A stretch of DNA of 64,000 bases, taken from Bacteroides zoogleoformans (lineage in GTDB: Bacteria; Bacteroidota; Bacteroidia; Bacteroidales; Bacteroidaceae). The stretch is from NCBI RefSeq assembly GCF_002998435.1, contig NZ_CP027231.1, forward strand, positions 1,095,001-1,159,000. The letters are read 5' to 3'. Positions 27,939-37,161 of the stretch are shown here, one piece after another. Numbering within the stretch: position 1 is the first letter of the stretch; each line of letters starts with the position of its first letter. The notes beneath the pieces were generated by a model. That model saw only the letters and a list, made by a program, of their open reading frames with translations. It did not search any database and was not told where the DNA came from. The position numbers and the translations under genes were made by a program.

Positions 27939-29348
27939 ATGGGAGGCTTTTTCGGCACAGTAGCCAAGGCTGATTGCGTGGCTGATGTGTTCTATGGTAC
28001 AGATTACAATTCCCATTTGGGAACGAAACGTGGCGGCCTGGCCACATACAATACAGAAAAAAAAGAATTTATCCGTTCTATCCACAACCTGGAAAGCACC
28101 TATTTCCGCACGAAGTTTGAAGATGAACTGGATACATTCAAGGGAAATTCCGGAATAGGAATCATCAGTGATACAGATCCGCAACCCTTGATTCTGAACT
28201 CTCACCTTGGCCGCTTTGCCATCACGACAGTCGCCAAAATCGTAAATCTACAAGAACTTGAAGCCGAACTACTGGCTCAAAACATGCACTTCGCTGAACT
28301 AAGCTCGGGCAAAACCAATCAAACAGAACTTATCGCTCTCCTTATAATACAAGGCAAAAATTTTGTGGAAGGAATTGAAAATGTGTATAAGCACATCAAA
28401 GGTTCCTGTTCCATGCTCCTGCTTACGGAAGATGGCATTATTGCCGCACGCGACCATTGGGGACGCACACCTGTGGTCATCGGCAAGAAAGAAGGCGCCT
28501 ATGCCGTCACAAGCGAGTCGAGCAGCTTCCCGAATCTGGGTTATGAAATAGAACGTTATCTCGGCCCCGGTGAAATCGTCCGTTTGCGAGCCGACGGCGT
28601 GGAACAGATGCGCAAACCTAATGAGCAAATGCAAATCTGTTCATTCCTATGGGTATATTATGGCTTTCCCACTTCTTGCTACGAAGGTAGAAACGTAGAA
28701 GAGGTACGTTTTGCTTCCGGTTTCAAAATGGGACAGAAAGATGACTCGGTAGTAGATTGCGCGTGTGGCATCCCGGATTCCGGTGTAGGCATGGCTTTGG
28801 GCTATGCCGAAGGTAAAGGGGTTCCCTATCACCGCGCCATCTCCAAATACACTCCTACTTGGCCTCGCAGCTTTACTCCCAGTAAACAGGAAATGCGTTC
28901 TCTGGTGGCAAAGATGAAGCTGATACCCAACAGGGCCATGCTCGAAGGTAAACGGGTGTTGTTCTGCGATGACTCCATTGTTCGAGGCACACAACTGCGT
29001 GACAATGTGAAGGTGCTTTATGAATACGGAGCCAAAGAAGTACACATCCGCATTGCGTGTCCTCCATTGATTTACGGTTGTCCCTTCATTGGTTTTACAG
29101 CCTCTAAAAACGATTTGGAACTCATCACAAGACGTATCATCAAAGATTTGGAAGGAGATGATGCCAAAAATCTGGAGAAGTATGCCACTACCGGTTCACC
29201 GGAGTATGAAAAAATGGTAGAGGTGATTCGAGAGCGTTTCGGCCTTTCTTCTTTGAAGTTCAATACACTGGAAACTCTGATAGAGGCCATCGGTCTGCCT
29301 AAGTGCAAGATTTGCACGCATTGTTTTGATGGCAGCAGCCATTTCTGA
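27939..29348 (+). CDS. PurF-like amidophosphoribosyltransferase without the N-terminal cysteine
   Basis: 469 residues. The N-terminal Ntn-hydrolase glutaminase domain is present (SHLGTKRGGLATYN, GNSGIGIISDTD, ARDHWGRTPVVIG) and the C-terminal phosphoribosyltransferase domain has the PRPP loop RVLFCDDSIVRGTQ. Normal PurF proteins begin Met-Cys, the cysteine being the glutaminase nucleophile; this one begins MGGFFGT. The first cysteine is residue 13. The C-terminus has a CKICTHCFD cysteine cluster. It may use free ammonia or do another PRPP reaction; a standard PurF is probably encoded elsewhere. Confidence 0.8.
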   Translation: MGGFFGTVAKADCVADVFYGTDYNSHLGTKRGGLATYNTEKKEFIRSIHNLESTYFRTKFEDELDTFKGNSGIGIISDTDPQPLILNSHLGRFAITTVAKIVNLQELEAELLAQNMHFAELSSGKTNQTELIALLIIQGKNFVEGIENVYKHIKGSCSMLLLTEDGIIAARDHWGRTPVVIGKKEGAYAVTSESSSFPNLGYEIERYLGPGEIVRLRADGVEQMRKPNEQMQICSFLWVYYGFPTSCYEGRNVEEVRFASGFKMGQKDDSVVDCACGIPDSGVGMALGYAEGKGVPYHRAISKYTPTWPRSFTPSKQEMRSLVAKMKLIPNRAMLEGKRVLFCDDSIVRGTQLRDNVKVLYEYGAKEVHIRIACPPLIYGCPFIGFTASKNDLELITRRIIKDLEGDDAKNLEKYATTGSPEYEKMVEVIRERFGLSSLKFNTLETLIEAIGLPKCKICTHCFDGSSHF

Positions 29349-29372
29349 TTGACAAAATGCTATACATGAATG

Positions 29373-29415
29373 AAAAAGGGGAGTGAATTGCTTGGCTATT
29401 CACTTCCCTTTTTTT
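29373..29415 (+). terminator. Terminator after the PurF-like gene
   Basis: AAAAAGGGGAGTGAAT and ATTCACTTCCCTTTTTTT form a stem with a short loop and a T-run, about 25 bases after the stop codon. Confidence 0.85.
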
Positions 29416-29467
29416 ACCTTTACGGCAATCAATAAGCACCTTTTTTCTTGTAAATAATTAAAGCCTT

Positions 29468-30697
29468 ATGGACATGACATTAATAGAACGTTTTTTGAAG
29501 TATGTAAGCTTCGACACCCAAGCAAATGAAGACAGTGGAGTGACCCCGAGCACTCCGGGACAAATGGTATTTGCCAAGTATCTGCAAGAGGAGCTGGAGG
29601 CTTTAGGCCTGAAAGAAATAACATTGGACGAGAATGGCTATCTGTTTGCCACACTTCCGGCCAATACGAATAAGCCGTTGCCTACCATCGGATTCATTGC
29701 ACATATGGATACAAGTCCAGACATGAGCGGAAAAGATGTATCTCCGCGCATTGTGAAAAACTACGATGGCAAGGATATCGTTCTCTGCGCTGAACAGAAT
29801 GTGATTCTTTCTCCTTCACAATTCCCCGAACTGCTTGATCATAAAGGAGAAGACCTGATAGTAACGAACGGCAAGACCCTGCTGGGAGCTGATGACAAGG
29901 CCGGTATCTCCGAAATTGTATCAGCCATGGTTTATTTGATGGAACACCCTGAAATCAAACACGGAAAGATTCGCATCGGCTTCAATCCGGATGAAGAAAT
30001 CGGTTTGGGAGCTCATAAATTCGATGTAGAGAAATTTGGCTGCGAATGGGCTTATACCATGGATGGCGGTGAAGTGGGCGAACTCGAGTTCGAGAATTTC
30101 AATGCGGCAGCAGCCAAAATAATTTTCAAGGGACGCAATGTACATCCGGGTTATGCCAAGAACAAAATGATTAATTCCATTCGAGTGGCAAACCGCTTCA
30201 TGGCCATGCTTCCCGCTCATGAAGTTCCGGAACATACCGAAGGTTATGAAGGTTTTTATCATCTGATCGGCATCAACGGCGAAGTGGAACAGACAACGGT
30301 TTCTTATATTATTCGCGATCACGACCGCACGCGATTCGAAAGCCGCAAGAAAGAGATGGAACATCTTGTGGAGAAAATAAATGCCGAATACGGTTTGGGA
30401 ACCGCCACCCTTGAACTTCGCGACCAATACTACAACATGCGCGAACAGATAGAACCGGTGATGCACATCATCGATACCGCCTTTGCAGCAATGAAAGCAG
30501 CAGGCGTTGAACCCCGCGTAAAGGCTATTCGTGGAGGAACGGACGGCGCACAGCTCTCTTTCAAAGGGTTGCCATGCCCCAATATCTTTGCCGGTGGATT
30601 GAACTTCCACGGGCGCTATGAGTTTGTGCCCGTTCAGAGTATGGAAAAGGCCATGAACGTCATCGTAAAAATTGTAGAACTTGTAGCCGAGAAATAA
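29468..30697 (+). CDS. pepT: Peptidase T (tripeptide aminopeptidase)
   Basis: M20-family dizinc peptidase that removes the N-terminal residue from tripeptides in the cytoplasm. 409 residues, typical length. Metal-site signatures: [40 protein letters not shown] and [10 protein letters not shown], with [11 protein letters not shown] near the C-terminus. The ATG at 29468 is used; one two codons later is also possible. gcvT follows 38 bases downstream on the same strand. Confidence 0.95.
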   Translation: MDMTLIERFLKYVSFDTQANEDSGVTPSTPGQMVFAKYLQEELEALGLKEITLDENGYLFATLPANTNKPLPTIGFIAHMDTSPDMSGKDVSPRIVKNYDGKDIVLCAEQNVILSPSQFPELLDHKGEDLIVTNGKTLLGADDKAGISEIVSAMVYLMEHPEIKHGKIRIGFNPDEEIGLGAHKFDVEKFGCEWAYTMDGGEVGELEFENFNAAAAKIIFKGRNVHPGYAKNKMINSIRVANRFMAMLPAHEVPEHTEGYEGFYHLIGINGEVEQTTVSYIIRDHDRTRFESRKKEMEHLVEKINAEYGLGTATLELRDQYYNMREQIEPVMHIIDTAFAAMKAAGVEPRVKAIRGGTDGAQLSFKGLPCPNIFAGGLNFHGRYEFVPVQSMEKAMNVIVKIVELVAEK

Positions 30698-30735
30698 TTT
30701 ATAAATAATCATTCATCACTTAATTCTTTATCATC

Positions 30736-31821
30736 ATGAAAACCACTCCGTTTACAGAGAAACACATCTCGCTGGGTGCCAAGATGCACGAGTTTGCGGG
30801 ATACAATATGCCTATCGAATACTCCGGAATCATAGATGAACACCTCACCGTTTGCCGGGAAGTGGGTGTATTCGATGTATCCCACATGGGAGAATTCTGG
30901 GTAAAAGGGCCTCATGCACTGGAGTTCCTGCAAAAAGTAACGTCAAACAATGTAGCGGCTCTTACCCCGGGAAAAGTGCAATATTCCTGCTTCCCTAATG
31001 AAAAAGGAGGTATTGTAGATGATTTTCTGGTCTATCACTATGAGCCCGAAAAATACTTGTTGGTTGTGAACGCCTCCAATATAGAAAAAGACTGGAACTG
31101 GTGCGTTTCGCATAATACGGAAGGAGCCGAACTGGAAAACGCCTCCGACCGCATGGCACAGCTTGCCGTACAAGGCCCAAAGGCGATTCTTGCTTTGCAG
31201 AAACTGACCTCCATCAACCTCTCCGAACTTCCTTATTACACTTTCGCGCATGGAGACTTTACCGGTCAAAAAGATGTCATTATCTCCAACACCGGCTATA
31301 CAGGTGCCGGAGGCTTTGAACTCTATTTCTATCCTGATGTCGCCATGAAAATCTGGGATGCCGTATTCGAGGCCGGTGCAGAATTCGGAATCAAGCCTAT
31401 CGGACTGGGGGCACGCGACACACTACGCCTGGAAATGGGCTTCTGCCTGTATGGCAACGATTTGGATGATACCACTTCGCCCATTGAAGCAGGATTAGGA
31501 TGGATTACAAAGTTCGTGGACGGGAAAAACTTTATCAACCGCCCGATGCTCGAGAAGCAAAAAGCCGAAGGAATCGTTCGCAAGTTGGTAGGTTTTGAGA
31601 TGCTGGATCGCGGCATTCCTCGTCATGGATGCGAGCTTTTCAGCGCGGATGGCACTGCTATCGGTGTGGTGACATCGGGCACCATGTCTCCTATGCGCAA
31701 AATCGGAATAGGCATGGGGTATGTGAAACCGGAATACGCTAAAGCAGATACGGAAATCTACATCGATGTGCGTGGGCGTAAGCTGAAAGCGCAAGTGGTA
31801 AAGCCACCGTTCCGTAAATAG
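30736..31821 (+). CDS. gcvT: Aminomethyltransferase, glycine cleavage system T protein
   Basis: Tetrahydrofolate-dependent T protein of the glycine cleavage complex, releasing ammonia and forming methylenetetrahydrofolate. 361 residues, normal size. Signatures: [51 protein letters not shown] (with the folate-site region) and [18 protein letters not shown]. The C-terminal barrel ends [14 protein letters not shown]. The H and P proteins are not in the window; gcvT downstream of pepT is likely cotranscribed. Confidence 0.95.
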   Translation: MKTTPFTEKHISLGAKMHEFAGYNMPIEYSGIIDEHLTVCREVGVFDVSHMGEFWVKGPHALEFLQKVTSNNVAALTPGKVQYSCFPNEKGGIVDDFLVYHYEPEKYLLVVNASNIEKDWNWCVSHNTEGAELENASDRMAQLAVQGPKAILALQKLTSINLSELPYYTFAHGDFTGQKDVIISNTGYTGAGGFELYFYPDVAMKIWDAVFEAGAEFGIKPIGLGARDTLRLEMGFCLYGNDLDDTTSPIEAGLGWITKFVDGKNFINRPMLEKQKAEGIVRKLVGFEMLDRGIPRHGCELFSADGTAIGVVTSGTMSPMRKIGIGMGYVKPEYAKADTEIYIDVRGRKLKAQVVKPPFRK

Positions 31822-32187
31822 AGCGGCCGGCAATCAGCGGTTAGTGACCATGCGGCATGAGAATATCTTGTTCTCTATTTGTCGCTGCTCACTAACCACT
31901 ATTTATTCATAGCAGTCGCTACACACACTATAACATGAGCCGTTGCATATTTTGAAGAGTATCACAAGAAGAGAAGCTTGTATCAAAATTTGATTTCGGT
32001 TGAATAAAACTTTCAATCCGGAACTTGTCCCCTCAAAAAGATAATGAAAAAGCCCTATCAGAACTTGAAAACAGAGTTCGATAGGGCTTTTCATATATGC
32101 TTGTCACAACCTGTAACTTTAAGGAATGTCCACCATCTTAATTTTGATGCGCTCTCCTCTTGCCACAAAAAAATAAATCAGGGCTGA
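31822..32187. other. Intergenic region between gcvT and rpmE2
   Basis: No gene supported on either strand. It contains a convergent terminator at 32047-32092, placed to serve both neighbouring genes, and no other structure that I can point to. Confidence 0.5.
32047..32092. terminator. Bidirectional terminator between gcvT and rpmE2
   Basis: AAAAAGCCCTATC and GATAGGGCTTTT flank a second short stem GAACT/AGTTC. A and T runs on both sides make it usable in both directions. Confidence 0.8.
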
Positions 32188-32439
32188 TTATTTCTTACGA
32201 TTACCATAACGGCTCATAAACTTATCAACACGACCGGCTGTATCAACCAGCTTAGACTTACCGGTGTAGAACGGGTGGGAAGTGCTGGAAATTTCGAGCT
32301 TTACCAACGGATAAGTTTCACCTTCGAATTCGATAGTCTCTTTTGTGCTGCAAGTGGAACGAGACAAAAACATGTCACCGTTTGACATATCTTTAAATAC
32401 TACCGGACGGTAATTTTCAGGATGAATACCTTTTTTCAT
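32188..32439 (-). CDS. rpmE2: 50S ribosomal protein L31, type B
   Basis: 83-residue ribosomal protein from ATG 32439 ([17 protein letters not shown]). It has [21 protein letters not shown] typical of L31 and lacks the CxxC zinc motif, which defines the type B form. A TATCTTTG -7 box lies 79 bases upstream with TTTG at the expected distance. Longer in-frame readings cross this promoter and are rejected. Confidence 0.95.
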   Translation of the reverse strand: MKKGIHPENYRPVVFKDMSNGDMFLSRSTCSTKETIEFEGETYPLVKLEISSTSHPFYTGKSKLVDTAGRVDKFMSRYGNRKK

Positions 32440-32517
32440 TTTGATATTTGTTTTATAATTTATTATTCTGTTACTATTTTGGTAATAAATAGTGTAATGG
32501 TCTTCTTTTTCAGAGCG

Positions 32518-32550
32518 CAAAGATAGTACAAGTCCGAGACACCGCAAAAT
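32518..32550 (-). promoter_or_regulatory. Promoter of rpmE2
   Basis: Minus strand TTTG (about 32550-32547) followed after about 20 bases by TATCTTTG (32525-32518), a good match to the Bacteroides -33/-7 consensus. Confidence 0.65.
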
Positions 32551-32584
32551 AAAATCCGATTTATTTTTCGCAAGGGATATGGGG

Positions 32585-32727
32585 ATAAGTTCCACTGAGA
32601 AGTACAAATAGTCTCTGTTATTAAACGAAGAGAATGAAAAACACTCGGGGAGCGCTGTCGGCAAGGGGCTGAAAGCCCCGACGAGACAAAAGATTTCAGT
32701 AGCAATACAAAAAAGCATAAAAGGAAG
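32585..32727 (+). repeat. Dispersed ~142-bp repeat, copy 2
   Basis: Second copy of the element at 1085-1226, with the same central stem GGGGCTGAAAGCCCC and about 80-85 percent similar flanks by eye. It lies between the divergent rpmE2 and nuclease/phosphatase genes. Confidence 0.8.
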
Positions 32728-32778
32728 TAGGTTTATCGCATTTTATTTCTGACTTTTGCAGAAAATAACTCTATAAAT

Positions 32779-33786
32779 ATGAAGAAATTATTTGTATTAT
32801 TCTTTGTCTGGCTTTATGTCTCGACATCGGGTGCACAAAATACGGAGCAAAAAGTATATAGCGTGGCGTTCTATAATCTGGAAAATTTGTTTGATACGAT
32901 TCATGATGCGGGTAAAGCGGATTATGATTTTTTGCCCAATGGCAGTTATAAATGGACTGCTCGAAAATATGAGGCAAAGCTGCGGAACATCTCCAAGGTG
33001 CTGGGAGAACTGTCGAGAGATTTAGTGCCCCAAGGCCCGGCTTTCATCGGAGTGGCAGAAGTGGAAAACAGCAGGGTATTGGACGACTTGATTAAACAAC
33101 CGGCCATATCGGACTACCGGTATATACATTATGAAGGCCCCGACCGGCGCGGAGTGGACTGTGCTTTGTTGTACAATCCGAAGCAATTCAGCGTCACCAA
33201 GTCCGAGTTGGTTCTTTCCGTCCCTTTCAAAGGAGACACTACGCACCTGACACGCGGATTCCTGATAGTAGACGGCCGGTTGGCCGGTGAGCGGGTTTGT
33301 GTCATCGTCAACCATTGGCCGTCCCGCGGAGCAGATTCACCGCTTCGCGTACATGCGGCACGGCAGGTAAAAGCCTTGAAAGATTCGCTGATGCGCGAAG
33401 ACAAGAAACTTAAACTCATCATTATGGGCGACATGAATGATGACCCTATGGACGAAAGCTTGCAAGAGCTCGGAGGACGCAAATACGCCAAACAGGTGAA
33501 GCAAGGCGGACTTTACAACCCTTGGTGGGAAATATTGGAAGACAAGGGAGTAGGCACGCTGCTCTATCGGGGCAAATGGAACCTGTTCGACCAGATTCTC
33601 GTCTCCCGCTCCCTGCTGAAAAAGCGCAAAGGATTGAGATACGACCATAACGAAGTATTTATCCGCGATTATATGATTCAGCAAGAGGGAAAATACAAAG
33701 GCACTCTGCTGCGCACACACGGTGGAAGAACTTGGCTTAATGGCTACAGCGACCACTTACCTACCATTATCTATCTACGAAAGTAA
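32779..33786 (+). CDS. Exported endonuclease/exonuclease/phosphatase-family protein
   Basis: 335 residues. Signal peptide MKKLFVLFFVWLYVSTSGAQ. The EEP fold is visible from start to end: VAFYNLENLFDT, FIGVAEVENSRVLDDL, CVIVNHWPSR, LIIMGDMNDDPMDESL and NGYSDHLPTIIYL, giving the metal-binding Asn, Glu, Asp and His residues. Likely a metal-dependent phosphodiesterase, nuclease or phosphatase acting outside the cytoplasm; substrate unknown. A GACTTTTG sequence just upstream is a weak -7 candidate. Confidence 0.88.
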   Translation: MKKLFVLFFVWLYVSTSGAQNTEQKVYSVAFYNLENLFDTIHDAGKADYDFLPNGSYKWTARKYEAKLRNISKVLGELSRDLVPQGPAFIGVAEVENSRVLDDLIKQPAISDYRYIHYEGPDRRGVDCALLYNPKQFSVTKSELVLSVPFKGDTTHLTRGFLIVDGRLAGERVCVIVNHWPSRGADSPLRVHAARQVKALKDSLMREDKKLKLIIMGDMNDDPMDESLQELGGRKYAKQVKQGGLYNPWWEILEDKGVGTLLYRGKWNLFDQILVSRSLLKKRKGLRYDHNEVFIRDYMIQQEGKYKGTLLRTHGGRTWLNGYSDHLPTIIYLRK

Positions 33787-34078
33787 TCTTGGATTTATAC
33801 GCATTTTTTACTCCTCATAAAAAGATTCATAAACAATTAAAGCGTCTCTAACGTTATGTAAATCAGAGCGATAGTTTTTACTAAAAAACGGGAAGGGGGT
33901 TAACACAGCATCCTATTTTCGTTACGAAGAAGCGCTTTTTGTAAATAATAAAAAAAAGAAAGAAAAGGATTCAAACTAAATTCCGGTTGTTTGTTATTTA
34001 AATACATTTTAAATTGTCTACGATATATGTGCATAAACACTATCTTTGTAATATAAAAACAGAAAGACGGAAGAGAGT
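33787..34078. other. Intergenic region upstream of feoAB
   Basis: AT-rich with no gene. TATCTTTG at 34041-34048 is a good -7 box, giving a leader of about 25 bases. I could not identify a Fur-type box by eye. Confidence 0.45.
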
Positions 34079-36550
34079 ATGCGTTTATCCGAGTTGAAAA
34101 CCGGTGAAAAAGGGGTAATCGTGAAAGTGCTGGGACACGGCGGTTTCCGAAAACGGATTGTGGAAATGGGGTTCATAAAAGGAAAAACCGTAGAGGTGCT
34201 CCTAAATGCCCCTTTGAAAGACCCCATTAAATATAAAGTGATGGGATATGAGATTTCTTTGCGACGCCAAGAGGCCGAGATGATAGAAATCATCAGCGAA
34301 CAGGAAGCCAAAACGCAAATTGTGGTGCCTGACTATCACAGAGGACTGAGCAAAGAAGAGAGTTTGGACGAAGCCCACCTCAAACGCCTTGCTCTTGGCA
34401 AACGCCGCATCATTAACGTGGCCTTGGTGGGAAATCCTAATTGCGGCAAGACTTCCCTTTTCAACATCGCTTCCGGCGCACACGAGCATGTGGGGAACTA
34501 CAGCGGAGTCACCGTGGATGCCAAAGAAGGCTATTTCGATTTCCAAGGGTATCACTTCCGCATCGTCGATCTTCCGGGCACCTATTCCCTTTCTGCCTAT
34601 TCGCCCGAAGAAATTTACGTCCGCCGCCATATCATCAACGAAACGCCCGATATCATCATTAATGTGGTGGATGCTTCCAATCTGGAACGCAACCTTTATC
34701 TCACCACTCAGCTGATTGACATGGACCTGCGTATGGTCATTGCTCTGAACATGTACGATGAATTGGAGTCCAGTGGAAATACGCTGGATTATGCCAAACT
34801 CGGCCGGCTCTTCGGCATCCCGATGATACCTACGGTCAGCCGTAATGGAAAAGGCATCGACCAATTGTTTCATGTAATCATAAGCATCTACGAAGGCGCT
34901 GATTTTCTGAACAACAATGGCAAAATGAATAGTGAAGTCTTAGATGACCTTCGGGATTGGCACCAGGAATATGTACCCGACCACGCTTTCGGCAGCCACA
35001 AAGAGGAAGTGGAACAGACACGTGGGTTTTACCGGCACATTCACATCAATCATGGGCCGGAATTAGAACGGAGCATCGAGAGTGTGAAGCAGGTAATCAG
35101 TCTTAATGAAAACATTCGCCATAAATACTCCACCCGCTTCTTGGCCATCAAGCTGCTGGAGAACGACAAAGATGTGGAGAAGGAAATACAGAAACTGCCC
35201 AATGCAAAAGATATTCTTGAGGTGCGCGACCGGGAAATGAAGCGCCTCCGCAATGCAATAAATGAAGATAGCGAAGAAGCCATCACAGACGCCAAGTATG
35301 GTTTTATTGCCGGCGCCTTACGCGAGACCTATGTGGATAACCATCAGGACATATCACGCGTCACCCATACCATCGACTTCTTCGTGACACATCGCATTTG
35401 GGGATACCCCATTTTCTTCCTGTTCTTGTATCTGATGTTCGAAGGCACCTTCGTGCTGGGCGACTATCCGATGCAAGGCATCGAATGGCTTGTCGGACAA
35501 CTGGGCAATGCGGTACATGAGATTATGCCTGAAGGCCCATTGAAAGATTTGCTGATAGACGGCATTATCGGCGGCGTAGGAGGCGTCATCGTCTTTCTAC
35601 CGAACATTCTCATCCTATACTTTTTTATTTCATTGATGGAAGATTCGGGTTATATGGCACGTGCCGCCTTCATCATGGATAAGATTATGCACAAGATGGG
35701 ATTGCACGGAAAGTCTTTCATTCCACTGATTATGGGATTCGGCTGCAATGTTCCTGCCATAATGGCTTCGCGGACCATTGAGAACCGCAAAAGCCGTTTA
35801 GTCACAATGCTCATCAACCCCTTGATGTCGTGCAGTGCCCGTCTGCCTATTTATCTCCTGCTTGTCGGAACCTTCTTTCCGGACAGCGCCAGTCTGGTAC
35901 TACTATCCATTTACGCCATCGGCATCCTGCTGGCGGTAATCATGGCACGCCTCTTCTGCCGTTTCCTGGTCAAGGGCGATGACACGCCTTTCGTCATGGA
36001 ACTTCCGCCCTACCGAATGCCTACTTCGAAATCCATCCTGCGCCACACTTGGGAAAAGGGAGTACAATACTTGCGCAAAATGGGAGGAATCATCATGATG
36101 GCCTCGGTTGTGATATGGGCTTTGGGCTACTATCCCAACCACAACAGCTACGACACAGTGGCCGAACAGCAAGAGAATTCCTATATCGGTCGCATCGGCA
36201 AAGCCATGGAGCCGGTAATCAAGCCGTTAGGCTTTGATTGGAAACTGGGCATCGGCATCCTTTCCGGTGTGGGAGCAAAAGAATTGGTAGTAAGCACGCT
36301 GGGAGTACTCTACACCGATGATTCTGAGGCAAATGCCGTTAGTTTGGGCGAGCGCATCCCTATTACTCCCTTGGCAGCTTTTGCCTACATGGTATTTATT
36401 TTGATATATTTTCCCTGCATAGCCACTTTGGCGGCTATTCGAGGGGAGTCCGGCAGCTGGAAGTGGGCATTGTTCTCTGCATCATATACCACGGTGCTGG
36501 CCTGGCTGATTTCTTTTGCAATTTATCAGATAGGAGGACTATTTACATGA
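34079..36550 (+). CDS. feoB: Fused FeoA-FeoB ferrous iron transporter
   Basis: 823-residue inner-membrane Fe(II) transporter. Residues 1-72 are a FeoA SH3-like domain (MRLSELKTGEKGVIVKVLG). The G domain follows: G1 ALVGNPNCGKTSLFN (about 113), G3 VDLPGTYSLSAYSPEE and G4 ALNMYDE, with a cytosolic helical spacer to about 410. The membrane part contains both Gate motifs (GCNVPAIMASRTIENRKSR and SCSARLPIYLLL) and about ten helices. The fusion is common in Bacteroidetes. The stop overlaps the start of a small Cys-rich gene (ATGA). Confidence 0.96.
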   Translation: MRLSELKTGEKGVIVKVLGHGGFRKRIVEMGFIKGKTVEVLLNAPLKDPIKYKVMGYEISLRRQEAEMIEIISEQEAKTQIVVPDYHRGLSKEESLDEAHLKRLALGKRRIINVALVGNPNCGKTSLFNIASGAHEHVGNYSGVTVDAKEGYFDFQGYHFRIVDLPGTYSLSAYSPEEIYVRRHIINETPDIIINVVDASNLERNLYLTTQLIDMDLRMVIALNMYDELESSGNTLDYAKLGRLFGIPMIPTVSRNGKGIDQLFHVIISIYEGADFLNNNGKMNSEVLDDLRDWHQEYVPDHAFGSHKEEVEQTRGFYRHIHINHGPELERSIESVKQVISLNENIRHKYSTRFLAIKLLENDKDVEKEIQKLPNAKDILEVRDREMKRLRNAINEDSEEAITDAKYGFIAGALRETYVDNHQDISRVTHTIDFFVTHRIWGYPIFFLFLYLMFEGTFVLGDYPMQGIEWLVGQLGNAVHEIMPEGPLKDLLIDGIIGGVGGVIVFLPNILILYFFISLMEDSGYMARAAFIMDKIMHKMGLHGKSFIPLIMGFGCNVPAIMASRTIENRKSRLVTMLINPLMSCSARLPIYLLLVGTFFPDSASLVLLSIYAIGILLAVIMARLFCRFLVKGDDTPFVMELPPYRMPTSKSILRHTWEKGVQYLRKMGGIIMMASVVIWALGYYPNHNSYDTVAEQQENSYIGRIGKAMEPVIKPLGFDWKLGIGILSGVGAKELVVSTLGVLYTDDSEANAVSLGERIPITPLAAFAYMVFILIYFPCIATLAAIRGESGSWKWALFSASYTTVLAWLISFAIYQIGGLFT

Positions 36551-36762
36551 GTAATTGGCAAGAGTGGATAGTAGCCGCTTTTTTATTGTTTTGCGTTACA
36601 CGCATCGGCATGAGTTTTTATACATTTTTCCGTCGTTCAAAGAAGAGCGCAAACCCATGCGACAGCTGTGCCGGTGGCTGCGATTTAAAGCGATTACTGG
36701 ATGAAAAACGAAATGAATGTGTAAAAACAAAAGGGGAAAAGAAGAAAAGTTGCTGTGGATAG
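36547..36762 (+). CDS. FeoB-associated Cys-rich membrane protein
   Basis: 71 residues. One membrane helix (EWIVAAFLLFCVTRIGMSFYTFF) followed by a basic stretch and a CDSCAGGCDLKRLL cysteine motif, ending KKKSCCG. This matches small FeoB-associated Cys-rich proteins that accompany FeoB in many bacteria. Its ATG overlaps the feoB stop by four bases, indicating coupled translation. Exact role in iron uptake is unknown. Confidence 0.85.
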   Translation: MSNWQEWIVAAFLLFCVTRIGMSFYTFFRRSKKSANPCDSCAGGCDLKRLLDEKRNECVKTKGEKKKSCCG

Positions 36763-36784
36763 TTGGAAGTTACAGAAAATATAC

Positions 36785-36792
36785 TACCTTTG
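36785..36792 (+). promoter_or_regulatory. -7 box for tRNA-Cys
   Basis: TACCTTTG, matching TAnnTTTG, about 38 bases before the mature tRNA. Confidence 0.6.
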
Positions 36793-36830
36793 CATCCGCA
36801 ATCGAGAAACAAAGATTTCTTGAACAGTCC

Positions 36831-36902
36831 GGTTCCTTGGATGAGTGGCTTAGTCAGCGGTCTGCAAAACCGTGTACGGCGGTTCGAATCCGCCAGGAAC
36901 CT
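36831..36902 (+). tRNA. tRNA-Cys (GCA)
   Basis: Acceptor arms GGTTCCT and AGGAACC, anticodon loop CTGCAAA within a CGGT/ACCG stem, and T arm GGCGG-TTCGAAT-CCGCC form a complete cloverleaf. CCA is not encoded. Its 3' end borders the prophage-like region, so it may be the attachment site, though no second copy of its 3' end was found in the window. Confidence 0.95.
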
Positions 36903-36907
36903 CAAGC

Positions 36908-36950
36908 AAAGCTCCGAAACTACTGATAATAAAGGATTTCGGAGCTTTTA
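36908..36950 (+). terminator. Terminator after tRNA-Cys
   Basis: AAAGCTCCGAAA and TTTCGGAGCTTT form a perfect 12-bp stem followed by TAAATTTT. Confidence 0.8.
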
Positions 36951-37161
36951 AATTTTGAGGGGGCGCAAATAGGGGCGCAAAATGATTATTTTATAAGTGG
37001 CAGATTATCAATATATCTTTTAAATCATCCCAACTTATAGAGGAAAATGGAGACTTAAATACATCATCATCTTCTTTCATGAGAATGTATATCTGAGGAC
37101 GGTCAATAGCTTTTTAGTTTCACTTTTTCAGGATAAAACAGAACATAATTATGTCCTCTGT
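36951..37161 (-). other. Junction region between tRNA-Cys and IS256, with gene remnants
   Basis: Short tandem GGGCGCAAA copies (36960-36981) lie next to the tRNA terminator. On the minus strand 37161-37120 continues the tape-measure reading (EDIIMFCFILKK, stop), and a further open stretch reads IDRPQIYILMKEDDDVFKSP and ends at SWDDLKDILIICHL; it lacks a convincing start. This may be the edge of the prophage. Function of the fragment is unknown. Confidence 0.35.

Noticed and set aside
36951..37161. Attachment site core duplicated from tRNA-Cys
   Set aside because: I found no second copy of the tRNA 3' end in the window, so an att repeat cannot be claimed.
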